15,838 nucleotides of DNA from CAVOXO01 sp963700425 (GTDB taxonomy: Bacteria; Actinomycetota; Acidimicrobiia; Acidimicrobiales; Microtrichaceae). Each line of letters begins with the position of its first letter. Within the stretch, counting starts at the first letter, position 1. The notes below the pieces were generated by a model. The model was not told the origin of the DNA and searched no databases. It was given only the letters and a program-made list of their open reading frames with translations. The translations under genes and the position numbers were made by a program. Below are positions 1-6,835 of the stretch, piece after piece. The stretch lies in the NCBI GenBank assembly GCA_963700425.1, contig CAVOXO010000006.1:1-15838 (forward strand), written 5' to 3'.

Positions 1-116
1 CACGTGGCGAATCGTGCCTGCGACGGACCGGTGCGCCCGGCCGGTCGGAAGTCGGGTGCGGAGGATGGGACTTCGTGCGCCTTGTTCACCGAGTGATGGG
101 AGCGAAGACTTCCAGC

Positions 117-531
117 ATGAGCGACGCACTTGGCCCCATCCTCGACGTAACCCCCGGCGATCACGAGGGGTTCGAACGCGGCCTCCTCGAGGGAACGGGC
201 CATCCGGTGATGGTGTGTCACGGGCCCGAGGGGCTGGACGAATGCCCGCTGCTCGAGGAAGGATCGTGCGACGAGGTGAACCGAGCGCACGGTGTCGTCT
301 TCAAGCTCGATCTCGACCGGGAGTACCACCGCCGCATCCTGGAGGCGTAAAGAGACGATCCCCGCCGACATGCCGATCGCCGCGTCGGTCAAGCCCGGTC
401 AAGAGCAGACCTACGCCCACCTGCTCGAGCGCCTGTTCGTCTGGAGCCACTCGCCGAACGCAGCCGAGCTGGACGGGTTCGCGGCACTGGTCGAGGCCGC
501 CGACCGCACCCGTCCCGACGAGCAGAGCTGA
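117..531 (+). pseudogene. Hypothetical Cys-containing protein, split by a frameshift
   Basis: Two adjacent reading frames together give one plausible protein of about 138 residues. The first runs from ATG 117 to a TAA at 348-350 and contains the Cys pattern VCHGPEGLDECPLLEEGSC followed by AHGVVFKLDLDRE. The second continues one base later (KETIPADMPIAASVKPGQ) and ends with TGA at 529-531. The join lies at about 345-352 and fits one extra base or two missing ones. Both halves show G/C-rich third codon positions and no internal stop. The first half alternates predicted strands and helices, giving a small Rossmann or receiver-like look, but I see no phospho-acceptor motif and name no family. GTG 75 and ATG 96 are alternative in-frame starts; ATG 117 was chosen because the protein-like sequence begins there. 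The break may be a sequencing error or a real mutation. Confidence 0.5.
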
Positions 532-732
532 GCGGCCGCGATTTTCAGACCATCACCGCGCGTCCGTGTCGACCTATGCGCAAGATCTCATGTCAACCGA
601 CAGAGCTTCCCGATTGCCCAGGATGAAGAACCACCTCAATGGGCCTCGGTGAGAATTGGGGCGGGCTCCGTTCTCAACTGACCATGAGGATGAGATCGCC
701 GAAGACCCGAAAATGCCCGGGGTGACCAGCGG
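532..732. other. Intergenic stretch between convergent genes, no gene seen
   Basis: About 200 bases separate the plus-strand hypothetical from the end of the minus-strand secreted-protein gene. Frames open across it have composition typical of antisense or non-coding GC-rich DNA. I see no clear T-tailed terminator. As the flanking genes converge here, some termination signal would be expected. Confidence 0.4.
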
Positions 733-1080
733 TCAGCCGGTGTACTGAGGCGCCCCAGGCTGGGCTGTCGCGGGCTGGGTCGCCGGAAGCTCGGTGGACG
801 GCTCAGCCTCTGCGGTTGGGGCCTCAGCCGCCGGTTCGAGCGACGGGTCCGACTCGCAGGCGGAGGGATCCGGGTAGCCGCAGACGATGACGTAGTCGCC
901 CCCGCCGTCAACACCCTGACAGAAGTACCCCGACGGGTTGGCCACGAACTCTCCGCCTTGAGCCTCGCATTTCTGTTTCTCTGCACCTAGGTCAATGTCG
1001 TCCTGGGCCGTGGCCACCCCCGAGAAGGCCAAGCCAAGCGCCACGACGGCCACGATGATGGTTCCGAAGATGAGTCGCAT
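733..1080 (-). CDS. Small secreted cysteine-containing protein
   Basis: The protein has 115 residues. Residues 1-25 form a signal peptide: a short charged start (MRL), a hydrophobic core (IIVAVVALGLAF) and an A-T-A site before QDD, so the mature protein should be exported. The mature part has four cysteines (KCEAQGGEF, YFCQG, VIVCGY, SACES), which could form two disulphides, followed by a tail rich in Pro, Ala, Thr and Glu resembling a cell-wall or linker segment. The start at 1080 is well supported by AAAGGAGG placed 3 bases upstream on the minus strand (about 1084-1091); the same frame stays open further upstream but lacks such support. I do not recognise the family. It stands alone and converges on the upstream plus-strand gene. 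Confidence 0.7.
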   Translation of the reverse strand: MRLIFGTIIVAVVALGLAFSGVATAQDDIDLGAEKQKCEAQGGEFVANPSGYFCQGVDGGGDYVIVCGYPDPSACESDPSLEPAAEAPTAEAEPSTELPATQPATAQPGAPQYTG

Positions 1081-1082
1081 GA

Positions 1083-1092
1083 TCCTCCTTTC
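1083..1092 (-). promoter_or_regulatory. Strong Shine-Dalgarno of the secreted-protein gene
   Basis: Read on the minus strand the bases give AAAGGAGGAT immediately before ATG 1080. This near-perfect anti-16S match decides the start codon and predicts efficient translation. Confidence 0.65.
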
Positions 1093-1201
1093 TCCAGCCC
1101 TACCCTTCGATGGCAGCGCGGACCGGCGCAAGAGGCGAACGTCAGCGGCGAGAGAGAGGCCGTCCCAACGATCCGGGCGACGGTGAGGGGACTCCTGCGA
1201 G

Positions 1202-1365
1202 GTTGGGCGTACGGTCCGCGCGATCGTCGCGGGCGTCACCGCTATCGTCCGCTTCTCGTGGATGCCCTACCCCCCCTGGGGGGTAGGGTCGATCGTCGCG
1301 ATCGCAGTCGACATCGCCATCATCGGGCCCTCACCGCACCGCGCCGGGATCTGGCAGCTCGATGA
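1202..1365 (+). pseudogene. DUF7144-like membrane protein remnant, N-terminus missing and frameshifted
   Basis: One frame gives AIVAGVTAIVRFSWMPYPPW and then a hydrophobic run SIVAIAVDIAII; a shift at about 1325 continues as ALTAPRRDLAAR. From memory this matches the C-terminal end of actinobacterial DUF7144 membrane proteins, which typically show a PYYPxW motif, a hydrophobic segment ending in a short I/V-x-D, and then WALTAHG. The N-terminal two-thirds expected for the family are absent: the upstream bases are the promoter side of the divergent secreted-protein gene. Either this is a decayed fragment or the sequence is damaged here. The Pro-Trp stretch coincides with a perfect palindrome (separate entry), which may be why the family motif looks altered. 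No function can be assigned. Confidence 0.4.
1265..1288. promoter_or_regulatory. GC palindrome resembling a CsoR-type operator
   Basis: The sequence holds two perfect 11-base inverted arms (CCCTACCCCCC / GGGGGGTAGGG) around a 2-base centre; its core is TACCCCCCCTGGGGGGTA. Operators of the CsoR/RcnR/CstR repressor family are GC-rich palindromes of the form TACCC...GGGTA, so the resemblance is real. However, no csoR gene, copper ATPase or sulfur gene is visible, and the site lies inside a decayed coding sequence about 120 bases before the GAP-family gene. It could also act as a hairpin or be a chance result of Pro/Gly codons. Confidence 0.35.
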
Positions 1366-1410
1366 GCGGCTCCACCGCGTCCCCGGCCGCTGCTGACGCA
1401 CCGACTGCGG

Positions 1411-2244
1411 ATGGTGCGACCGGTGGGTGAGGCGATCGGCGCGATTCTCGGTTCCGCGGTGGGCGTGGCGATCAGCCCGGTGCCGGTGATCGCCGTGATC
1501 CTGATGTTGTTCTCCCGGTCGGCGACCGTGAACAGCCTGTCGTTCCTGTTCGGCTGGCTCGCGGGGCTCATGGGTGCCGGACTGGTCGTGCTGGCCCTGG
1601 GCTTGACCGCCTCAGACGGCGCTCCGTCGACCACCAGCGGTGTCATCAAGATCGTCATCGGCCTGTTGTTCGCCGGGCTCGCAGTCAAGCAGCGGAGAGG
1701 TCGCCCGAAGCCGAGCGTGACGCCCGAGCCGCCTGCTTGGATGTCCTCCATCGACGACTTCAGTGCACCGAAGTCGTTCGGCGTTGCTCTGCTGCTCTCC
1801 GCTGTCAACCCGAAGAACCTCGGTCTGACGATCGCCGCTGCGGCCAGCATCAGTGCCAGTGGGCTGAGCTCGGGCGACGAGTTCGTCGTGCTGGTGGTGT
1901 TCGTGCTCATCGCGTCGATCGGTGTGGCCGCGCCGGTCGTGTTGAACCCGGTTCTCAGGTCGAAGGCCGTGCACACCCTGACCGAGATGAAGGAATGGCT
2001 CGTCGCCAACAACGCCACGGTCATGGCGGTCCTCTTCGTCGTGCTCGGCCGAGATCGCCGACTGACCGTCCCCGACCGGCGGTCATCTTCGGAGCCTACG
2101 GCGAGACGGTCTCAGGGCCCGCGACCTCTGCCGTGTGAACGAACCAGAGCGAATGCCAGTGGACGAAGACGGCGGTCGTTCCAACGAACCGGACGACGAC
2201 GAACCTCGACGGACGTGAGCGTCCGCGCAATGGTCGCACGATGA
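1411..2244 (+). CDS. GAP-family (Sap/LysE-like) integral membrane protein, C-terminus probably shifted
   Basis: The N-terminal part reads GEAIGAILGSAVGVAISPVP followed by hydrophobic segments typical of the GAP (Sap) family. This family is related to LysE transporters and in mycobacteria helps move peptidoglycolipids or sulfolipids to the surface. About six hydrophobic segments are visible: residues ~5-32, 40-68, 70-90, 122-150, 155-180 and 200-212. A hydrophilic linker (RRGRPKPSVTPEPP) sits mid-protein, as in family members. GTG 1423 is an alternative start that fits the usual MGEAIG opening better than ATG 1411. After VMAVLFVVLG (about 2047) the hydrophobic family-like sequence ends abruptly in an Arg-rich tail with shadow-like composition, so the last ~65 residues are probably out of frame; another frame stops at 2065. 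Substrate unknown. Confidence 0.65.
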   Translation: MVRPVGEAIGAILGSAVGVAISPVPVIAVILMLFSRSATVNSLSFLFGWLAGLMGAGLVVLALGLTASDGAPSTTSGVIKIVIGLLFAGLAVKQRRGRPKPSVTPEPPAWMSSIDDFSAPKSFGVALLLSAVNPKNLGLTIAAAASISASGLSSGDEFVVLVVFVLIASIGVAAPVVLNPVLRSKAVHTLTEMKEWLVANNATVMAVLFVVLGRDRRLTVPDRRSSSEPTARRSQGPRPLPCERTRANASGRRRRSFQRTGRRRTSTDVSVRAMVAR

Positions 2245-2577
2245 TCGGGAGGATCGATCCACGCGTGACAGATGGGTGGGTCCGGAGCGCTGGTCGCTCG
2301 GGGACGACGATGCTGGGATGGTCTGTGTCGGCGGTTGTCGAGCCACAGGTCCAACCAGGCTGCGTTCATCCCGCCGATCGGGTCGGGGTTGCGGGTCGGG
2401 CTGGTCGATCACCGAGGGCAGCATGGGTCGATCGTCGGTGAGCCGTCGACGATGTCGACCATGAGTCCGAGGTCTCCGATATCGACCGTTGCGCAAGGCA
2501 GTCCATTGCGCTACGAAGGTGGCCAGCACTGGGTCGATCGGGGGTGGCGAACCGTGTCCGCGACGACTGTTGCCATG
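2240..2577 (-). pseudogene. Probable decayed or frameshifted minus-strand gene, family unknown
   Basis: On the minus strand, protein-like segments with G/C-rich third positions follow each other in changing frames. ATG 2577 opens MATVVADTVRHP; then come PIDPVLATFVAQWTALRNG, VDIGDLGLMVDIVDGSPTID and MLPSVIDQPDPQPDPIGG, ending near MNAAWLDLWLDNR (about 2330-2370). Below that the signal fades. At least three single-base shifts are needed to join them. The competing plus-strand frame over the same bases is Arg/Ser/Gly-rich without recognisable structure, which favours the minus strand. If real, the gene starts back-to-back with the E1 alpha gene. I recognise no family. Confidence 0.33.
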
Positions 2578-3660
2578 AGGCGGATGATGAACCTCGGGCA
2601 GCCCTCTGAATCGGGAACTGCCCGTCGCTACGAGACCATGCTCCGAGCACGAATCACCGATGAGGTGAGTTCGCAGCTCTGGCGGGACGGACTCATCTCT
2701 GGTGAGCTTCATACCAGTGCGGGGGAAGAAGCGGTCGTCGTGGGCGTTGTCGATCACCTGCGCGACGGTGACGGGCTGGCCTCCGATCACCGCAGCACCG
2801 CGCCGTTCGTGGCGCGGGGCGTGCCGCCGTTCGAGTTGTTCGCCGAGATGCTCGGCTCCCCTCAAGGCCTGTGCGGGGGGCGTGGCGGCCACATGCATTT
2901 CGCGGACCCACTGCGCCGTGCGATCGCGGACGGCATCGTAGGCTCCTCCGCACCCACGGCTTGCGGATTCGCGCTCGAGTCACAACTCGCCGGCAGCGGT
3001 GGCGTCGCCGTGGCCTTCTTCGGCGAAGGTGCCTCCAGCCAAGGGATGCTGCTCGAGGCGTTCAATCTTGCCGTGGTCTGGAACCTGCCGGTGGTCTTCG
3101 TCTGCAAGCAGAGCGGTCTCGCGATCACGACCACCAACAGGAATACCTTCGGGGCCTCACTGCTGCGGAGAGCGAGGGGTTTCGGCATGCGGGCGCGGTC
3201 GATGTCTGGGAACGATGTCGAGGCGGCATGGAGAACCGCCGGCTTCGCCATCCGCCGAGCGCGGCGCGGCCGTGGTCCGACGTTCCTGCTGAGCAAGGTG
3301 CACCGCCCTGACGGTCACTTTCTGGGGGACCCGCTCCTTCGGATCTTCAGCGACCCCGCTGGCCAGACCGAGGAGATAGCACCGTCGCTGATAAAGGCAC
3401 TGCGTCGGCCCGGTGCTCCGGGCGGCGATCGCGTCAGGGGATTGGTGAGGATCGCCGACTCGGCCCGTACCGCCGCGCTGGAGTCCGCCCGCGCACGGCG
3501 CGATCCTCTGGCGCCGAGCCGCGCTCGACTCGACTCGATTGCAGCGGCCGCGATGGAAGAGCGGGTTCGTAGCGAGGTTGAACAGGCCGTGGCTGCAGCC
3601 CGGGCAGCGATCCCCGTCACGTCGGGTGCGGGACCCGCCGGAGGAGCAGGCCATGGCTGA
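2575..3660 (+). CDS. 2-oxoacid dehydrogenase E1 component, alpha subunit (thiamine diphosphate)
   Basis: The protein has 361 residues, normal for E1 alpha of the pyruvate/acetoin/branched-chain dehydrogenase family, which decarboxylates a 2-oxoacid on ThDP as an alpha2beta2 enzyme. Family landmarks in order: SAGEEAVVVGVVDHLRDGD, DHRS at about 71-74, GLCGGRGGHMHF, IVGSSAPTACG, FFGEGASSQG at about 148-157, EAFNLAVVWNLPVVFVC, and a Lys/Arg-rich segment ending in LSKVHRPDGHFLGD. The ThDP/Mg motif deviates: GEG (150-152) replaces GDG, and KQSG (178-181) stands where most relatives have E(N/D)N. The start is uncertain: ATG 2584 and 2587 are close alternatives, none has a strong ribosome site, and the frame stays open upstream to 2272 with non-protein-like sequence. 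Its stop overlaps the beta-subunit start. Substrate cannot be read from sequence. Confidence 0.88.
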   Translation: MRRMMNLGQPSESGTARRYETMLRARITDEVSSQLWRDGLISGELHTSAGEEAVVVGVVDHLRDGDGLASDHRSTAPFVARGVPPFELFAEMLGSPQGLCGGRGGHMHFADPLRRAIADGIVGSSAPTACGFALESQLAGSGGVAVAFFGEGASSQGMLLEAFNLAVVWNLPVVFVCKQSGLAITTTNRNTFGASLLRRARGFGMRARSMSGNDVEAAWRTAGFAIRRARRGRGPTFLLSKVHRPDGHFLGDPLLRIFSDPAGQTEEIAPSLIKALRRPGAPGGDRVRGLVRIADSARTAALESARARRDPLAPSRARLDSIAAAAMEERVRSEVEQAVAAARAAIPVTSGAGPAGGAGHG

Positions 3661-4660
3661 GATGGGCTTCGGGGAGGCAATTGACACGGCGGTCGCAGAG
3701 AAGATGGAGGCCGACGAATCGGTGGTCGTCTTCGGGGAGGATGTGGCACTCATCCGCAGGGACCTCGCGGCGCAGTTCGGAGCTCACAGGGTACGCGGCA
3801 CCCCGATCAGCGAGTCCGCTTTCCTGGCCGCAGGGGTCGGCGCAGCCATGGCTGGGTTGCGTCCGATCGTGGAGATCATGCTCGTGGACTTCATCGGTGT
3901 CTGTTTCGACGCGCTCCTCAATCATGCCGCGAAGCTTGACGGCTTCACCGGTGGCCGGTGGAACGCGCCAATGGTGATTCGGGCAACCTGCGGCGGTGGC
4001 TACGGCGATGGGGGCCAACACGAGCAGGTGCTCGCTTCACTGATGGCCGGAGTACCCGGGCTCTCGGTGGTCCTGCCGTCGACACCTCCCGATGCCGCCG
4101 GCCTGATCGCGTCGGCCATCGACTGCGACGGTCCGGTGGTCTTCCTCGAACACAAGCTGCTCTCCTCCGTCTGGCTGGACTGGATGGGCGGCACAAGCCG
4201 GACCACGGTCGATTTCCCGGTGCCCGCCGAAGGGGTGCGCGGCGAGGTGCGCGTTCCCATCGAGCCGATCCCACTCGGTTCGGCCACACTGCGGCGCGAA
4301 GGTCGCGATCTCGCGCTGGTTTCCGCTGGTATCGGTGTGCACCACTGCATGAAAGCCGCTGAGGAACTCGCCGCAGAGGGCGTCGACAGCGCCGTCCTCG
4401 ACCTGCGCAGCGTCAGCCCGATGGATGTAGCCACTCTGGTGGATGTTGTGGAGCCCTGCGGCCGGGTCGTGGTGGTAGATGAGGACTATCTGCACTTCGG
4501 TCTGAGCGGCGAGATTGCGGCGGTACTTGCTGAGGAGGGGGTGAGCGCCGACTACGCCCGCACAGGCGTCAGCACCACCATTCCCTATGCACCTGACCTC
4601 GAGGCCGCGGCGCTGCCCTCCGCTGAAAGCATCCTCAGGACCGTTGCCGGCCTCGGCTGA
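3653..4660 (+). CDS. 2-oxoacid dehydrogenase E1 component, beta subunit
   Basis: The protein has 335 residues, matching E1 beta subunits of the pyruvate/acetoin dehydrogenase type. Landmarks are FGEDVAL near the N-terminus, the TPISE motif whose Glu54 is expected to activate the ThDP aminopyrimidine, the AGLRPIVEIMLVDF segment, GGGYGDGGQHEQ with His123 near the active site, LPSTPPDAAGL, and the C-terminal transketolase fold with DLRSVSPMD and VVDEDYLHFGLSGEI. ATG 3653 lies 5 bases before the alpha-subunit stop and is preceded by GGAGGAGC, so the subunits are translationally coupled. All expected motifs look intact, unlike the altered metal motif of the alpha subunit. No E2 acyltransferase or E3 gene lies within the window, so the partner proteins are elsewhere or the pair works without them. 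Confidence 0.92.
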   Translation: MAEMGFGEAIDTAVAEKMEADESVVVFGEDVALIRRDLAAQFGAHRVRGTPISESAFLAAGVGAAMAGLRPIVEIMLVDFIGVCFDALLNHAAKLDGFTGGRWNAPMVIRATCGGGYGDGGQHEQVLASLMAGVPGLSVVLPSTPPDAAGLIASAIDCDGPVVFLEHKLLSSVWLDWMGGTSRTTVDFPVPAEGVRGEVRVPIEPIPLGSATLRREGRDLALVSAGIGVHHCMKAAEELAAEGVDSAVLDLRSVSPMDVATLVDVVEPCGRVVVVDEDYLHFGLSGEIAAVLAEEGVSADYARTGVSTTIPYAPDLEAAALPSAESILRTVAGLG

Positions 4661-5110
4661 GTCCGCCAACCCCGTCGGGCGGCGGTTCCGGGATCCTCAC
4701 TGGGATGGCGGGGGTTGCGCTACCGCCAGGGCAACGGTCTCTTCACCGGCCAAGGACACGGCTTCGACGGTACGCCTCGGGGCAAGGTGAACCAGGCTGT
4801 CGACGATCGTCAGGGGCACGACGTGGGCGGGGCGTTGGCATCTCTGCATCGGTGGGTCGTTGGTCTCACGCCTATGGGCAATTTTGCCTAAAGGCGCGGG
4901 GAATTCGTGTCGTTACTGGTGGTGCCAGCGGTTTGTTCCCGTCTCGGGCAGACGATCGAGCGTCGTTGTCGTTCGGCGACCAGATCATCCGCCAGGGGCA
5001 GGTCTGCTGGCGGGGGTAGTGCGGTTTGGTCGGGGACTCGCGGCGGAGGAGTCGCGTTCCGCGTCAGGGTCTTCGTGGCCGGTCCAGATGCTGACTGAAG
5101 GAGACTGACG
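4661..5110. other. 450-base stretch without a confident gene
   Basis: The beta-subunit frame remains open for 75 codons after its TGA, to TAA near 4888, but has no start. The opposite strand of the same bases has a 50-codon frame (4849 to 4697) with segments such as LTIVDSLVHLAPRRTVEAV that look somewhat protein-like. A third candidate ends at 5098 (VAFRVRVFVAGPDAD). None has a family signature, a clear ribosome site and a sensible length together. The region may hold decayed genes; bases 4663-4682 form only a weak 5-bp stem. Confidence 0.35.
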
Positions 5111-5503
5111 ATGGGGCAAGCGCAGCCGGCCGATGGCCAGGAAGAGTATGGGGAGGAGATGAACACCATACGTACCCGGCGAGATCATCTTCTTGTTTGG
5201 CACGACGGACGCGACGGGGAGAGCTGACCCTGGGAGGACGAGACCCATGATCCCCGGCCCGGGTACCGAGAGTTCGAGCTCGGCCCGGACCAGCTCACCA
5301 ACAGGTCTGCGAGGACCTACAGGCGGGACGGTGAGGCCTGGGCCGACGACACGATCGAGGTTCCGCTCTTCGTCGACAACTCGATCCTGGTGCACATCCG
5401 CTGCCTGCGATGCGCAGGGAGCCTCGGACAATCCGTCACGCAACAACAACTGAGCTCACGACGTGGCCGAGATGGCGAACGTCGAGTACCTGAGGAGGGC
5501 CCG
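5111..5503 (+). pseudogene. Hypothetical protein interrupted by in-frame TGA and shifts
   Basis: ATG 5111 follows a good ribosome site (AAGGAG, 5097-5102) and opens MGQAQPADGQEEYGEE and RRDHLLVWHDGRDGES, then meets TGA at 5225-5227. The same frame continues with clear coding character and high third-position G/C: HDPRPGYREFELGPDQLTN, AWADDTIEVPLFVDNSILVH. Near 5400 the best frame changes to one ending at TGA 5451, and protein-like AHDVAEMANVEYLRR follows to about 5500. The simplest reading is a single small protein of about 125-130 residues damaged by one stop and one or two indels; two or three tiny separate genes are less likely. A Ser/Arg-rich frame starting at ATG 5248 is considered a shadow. 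Family not recognised. It lies directly upstream of the 5504 gene and may belong to the same operon. Confidence 0.4.
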
Positions 5504-6211
5504 ATGCCCACGATGTCGGAATACGCTTTCGGGCGGGAGTCAGCGAGTCGCGCTGGGCCATTCTGGGAGACTCACGTGACCCACGGGGCCGGCGGGTGGG
5601 CGTGGGCGTCCATCTCCAACCTGCCCGATTCCAACGCCGTTCTCGCCTGGGAACGGCCCGACAACGAGGATGTCCTCGACCTGTCGGCCCAGGCCAACAA
5701 CGCGCTCGCGCTGACGGCGATCGACGGTGTGTTGACCTCGCCGCTGAGTCGGAGTGGCGCGGTCCGAACGTCGTATGTCACGTGGGATCGCGTGCATCCG
5801 GGGGTCCGGGCTGCGAATCCGACCTCGCACCAGGACTGGGAGCTCCTGGCCACCCTCAACATCCCGTTCCACGCGTCGATGCCCTGGTACTGCCCCGACG
5901 CCGACGGCACGATCACCTACTACGTCTTCTTCTTCCTTGACGGCGGCGGCAACCTCCGCGCCCGGATCGACGGATGGGCGTGGTGGCACGACGGCGCGGG
6001 GTTCTGCAACGGCGCGCTTCGCGACGGTCTCAACGCAGGTGTACCGGACGGGGTGGGGACACTCGGGAACCTGCTCAACACCGGCCTCGGGTTGTTCGCC
6101 CGAGGGCGTGGCTTCAACATGCTGTATCTCCTCCCCGGTAGGGGTGCCCGGAGCGGCTTTCGAAGCGACAACGCAGACAACAACATCGCACTCGCCGTTC
6201 TCCCCAACTGA
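5504..6211 (+). CDS. Hypothetical Trp- and Gly-rich protein, family not recognised
   Basis: The protein has 235 residues and an intact frame. ATG 5504 follows TGAGGAGGG at 5491-5499, a strong ribosome site; the frame extends upstream but without comparable start support. No signal peptide or membrane segment is visible, so it is probably cytosolic. The composition is rich in Trp, Asn and Gly with alternating hydrophobic residues (TITYYVFFFLDGGGNLRARI, DGWAWWHDGAGFCNG), suggesting beta-rich structure. The N-terminal half has AGGWAWASISNLPDSNAV, and the C-terminal part has a Gly/Leu-rich stretch TLGNLLNTGLGLFARGRGF. No catalytic motif was found. The next gene follows after 15 bases with its own ribosome site, so the two probably form one operon and may act together. 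Confidence 0.72.
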   Translation: MPTMSEYAFGRESASRAGPFWETHVTHGAGGWAWASISNLPDSNAVLAWERPDNEDVLDLSAQANNALALTAIDGVLTSPLSRSGAVRTSYVTWDRVHPGVRAANPTSHQDWELLATLNIPFHASMPWYCPDADGTITYYVFFFLDGGGNLRARIDGWAWWHDGAGFCNGALRDGLNAGVPDGVGTLGNLLNTGLGLFARGRGFNMLYLLPGRGARSGFRSDNADNNIALAVLPN

Positions 6212-6226
6212 GCCTGGAGGGTCGTC

Positions 6227-6835
6227 ATGCCCGAGAAGAAGCAGACACGGAAATCGCCGAGCCAAGCCAGCCGACCACGGAGTCGGCGGCCCCGCAGCCT
6301 CGAACTCGCCGAACGAGCCCAGCTGAGCGCGATCAACATCGACGAGACACCCGACGGGCAGGTGGTCGAGCTCGACCCCGACGAGTGTGGAGGGCGACGA
6401 ACCGCGTTGCTGTTCCCCGGCAGAGGGATAGACGCCGTCGCAGAGGTGCCCGCACCGAACCTGGGCGACGACGACACGACATACCTGTTCCTGGGCCGCC
6501 TGGCGGCCCTCGCCGGTCAGCAACGGGTGACGCCGGCGCTCTCCCGGAACGCCGATGGAACGACGACCGTCCTCCTGCGAGCTCACCGATGCGACGATAC
6601 GCCCGACTCGGCACGCGAGTTGGTCGACGACGTGACTCTGGTCGCCCACGCGATCACCGAGGCGCTGGAGGCCTCCGACGAGGAGTGGGTCGAGGTCATC
6701 GCCCGGCGGCTGCTGCCCCAGCTCGGCGCTTTCGCGCAGACCGAGGTCGAAGGACGTCCGGTCATCGTGCCAACCCTCGATCCCGACCAACGAGCGCGGA
6801 TGGTCGAGCTCTCGGAAGGCCTCAAGTCCACCTAG
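6227..6835 (+). CDS. Hypothetical protein with basic N-terminal tail
   Basis: The protein has 202 residues and an intact frame. ATG 6227 is preceded by CTGGAGGGTC with suitable spacing and lies 15 bases after the upstream stop. Residues 1-27 are rich in Lys, Arg, Ser and Pro (MPEKKQTRKSPSQASRPRSR) and look disordered, possibly able to touch nucleic acid or membrane. Residues 28-200 are acidic with alternating helix and strand patterns (ALLFPGRGIDAVAEV, TTYLFLGRLAALAGQQRV, DDVTLVAHAITEALEA, WVEVIARRLLPQLGAF). No signal peptide, membrane segment or known motif was found. It is probably co-transcribed with the 5504 gene. A strong hairpin lies 75 bases after its stop. Function unknown. Confidence 0.7.
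   Translation: MPEKKQTRKSPSQASRPRSRRPRSLELAERAQLSAINIDETPDGQVVELDPDECGGRRTALLFPGRGIDAVAEVPAPNLGDDDTTYLFLGRLAALAGQQRVTPALSRNADGTTTVLLRAHRCDDTPDSARELVDDVTLVAHAITEALEASDEEWVEVIARRLLPQLGAFAQTEVEGRPVIVPTLDPDQRARMVELSEGLKST

Noticed and set aside
2083..2898. 271-codon minus-strand frame covering the E1 alpha start
   Set aside because: Its 5' half is antisense to clear E1 alpha sequence. Only the short segments in 2240-2577 look protein-like, and these are listed separately.
4663..4682. Possible terminator after the E1 beta gene
   Set aside because: The stem is only 5 bp with a 10-base loop and no T-run; this is expected by chance in GC-rich DNA.
5193..5453. 86-codon plus-strand frame starting before ATG 5248
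   Set aside because: Ser/Thr/Arg/Pro-rich sequence with poor third-position bias through most of its length; the overlapping frame has much better coding character. Only its last ~15 codons may be real.
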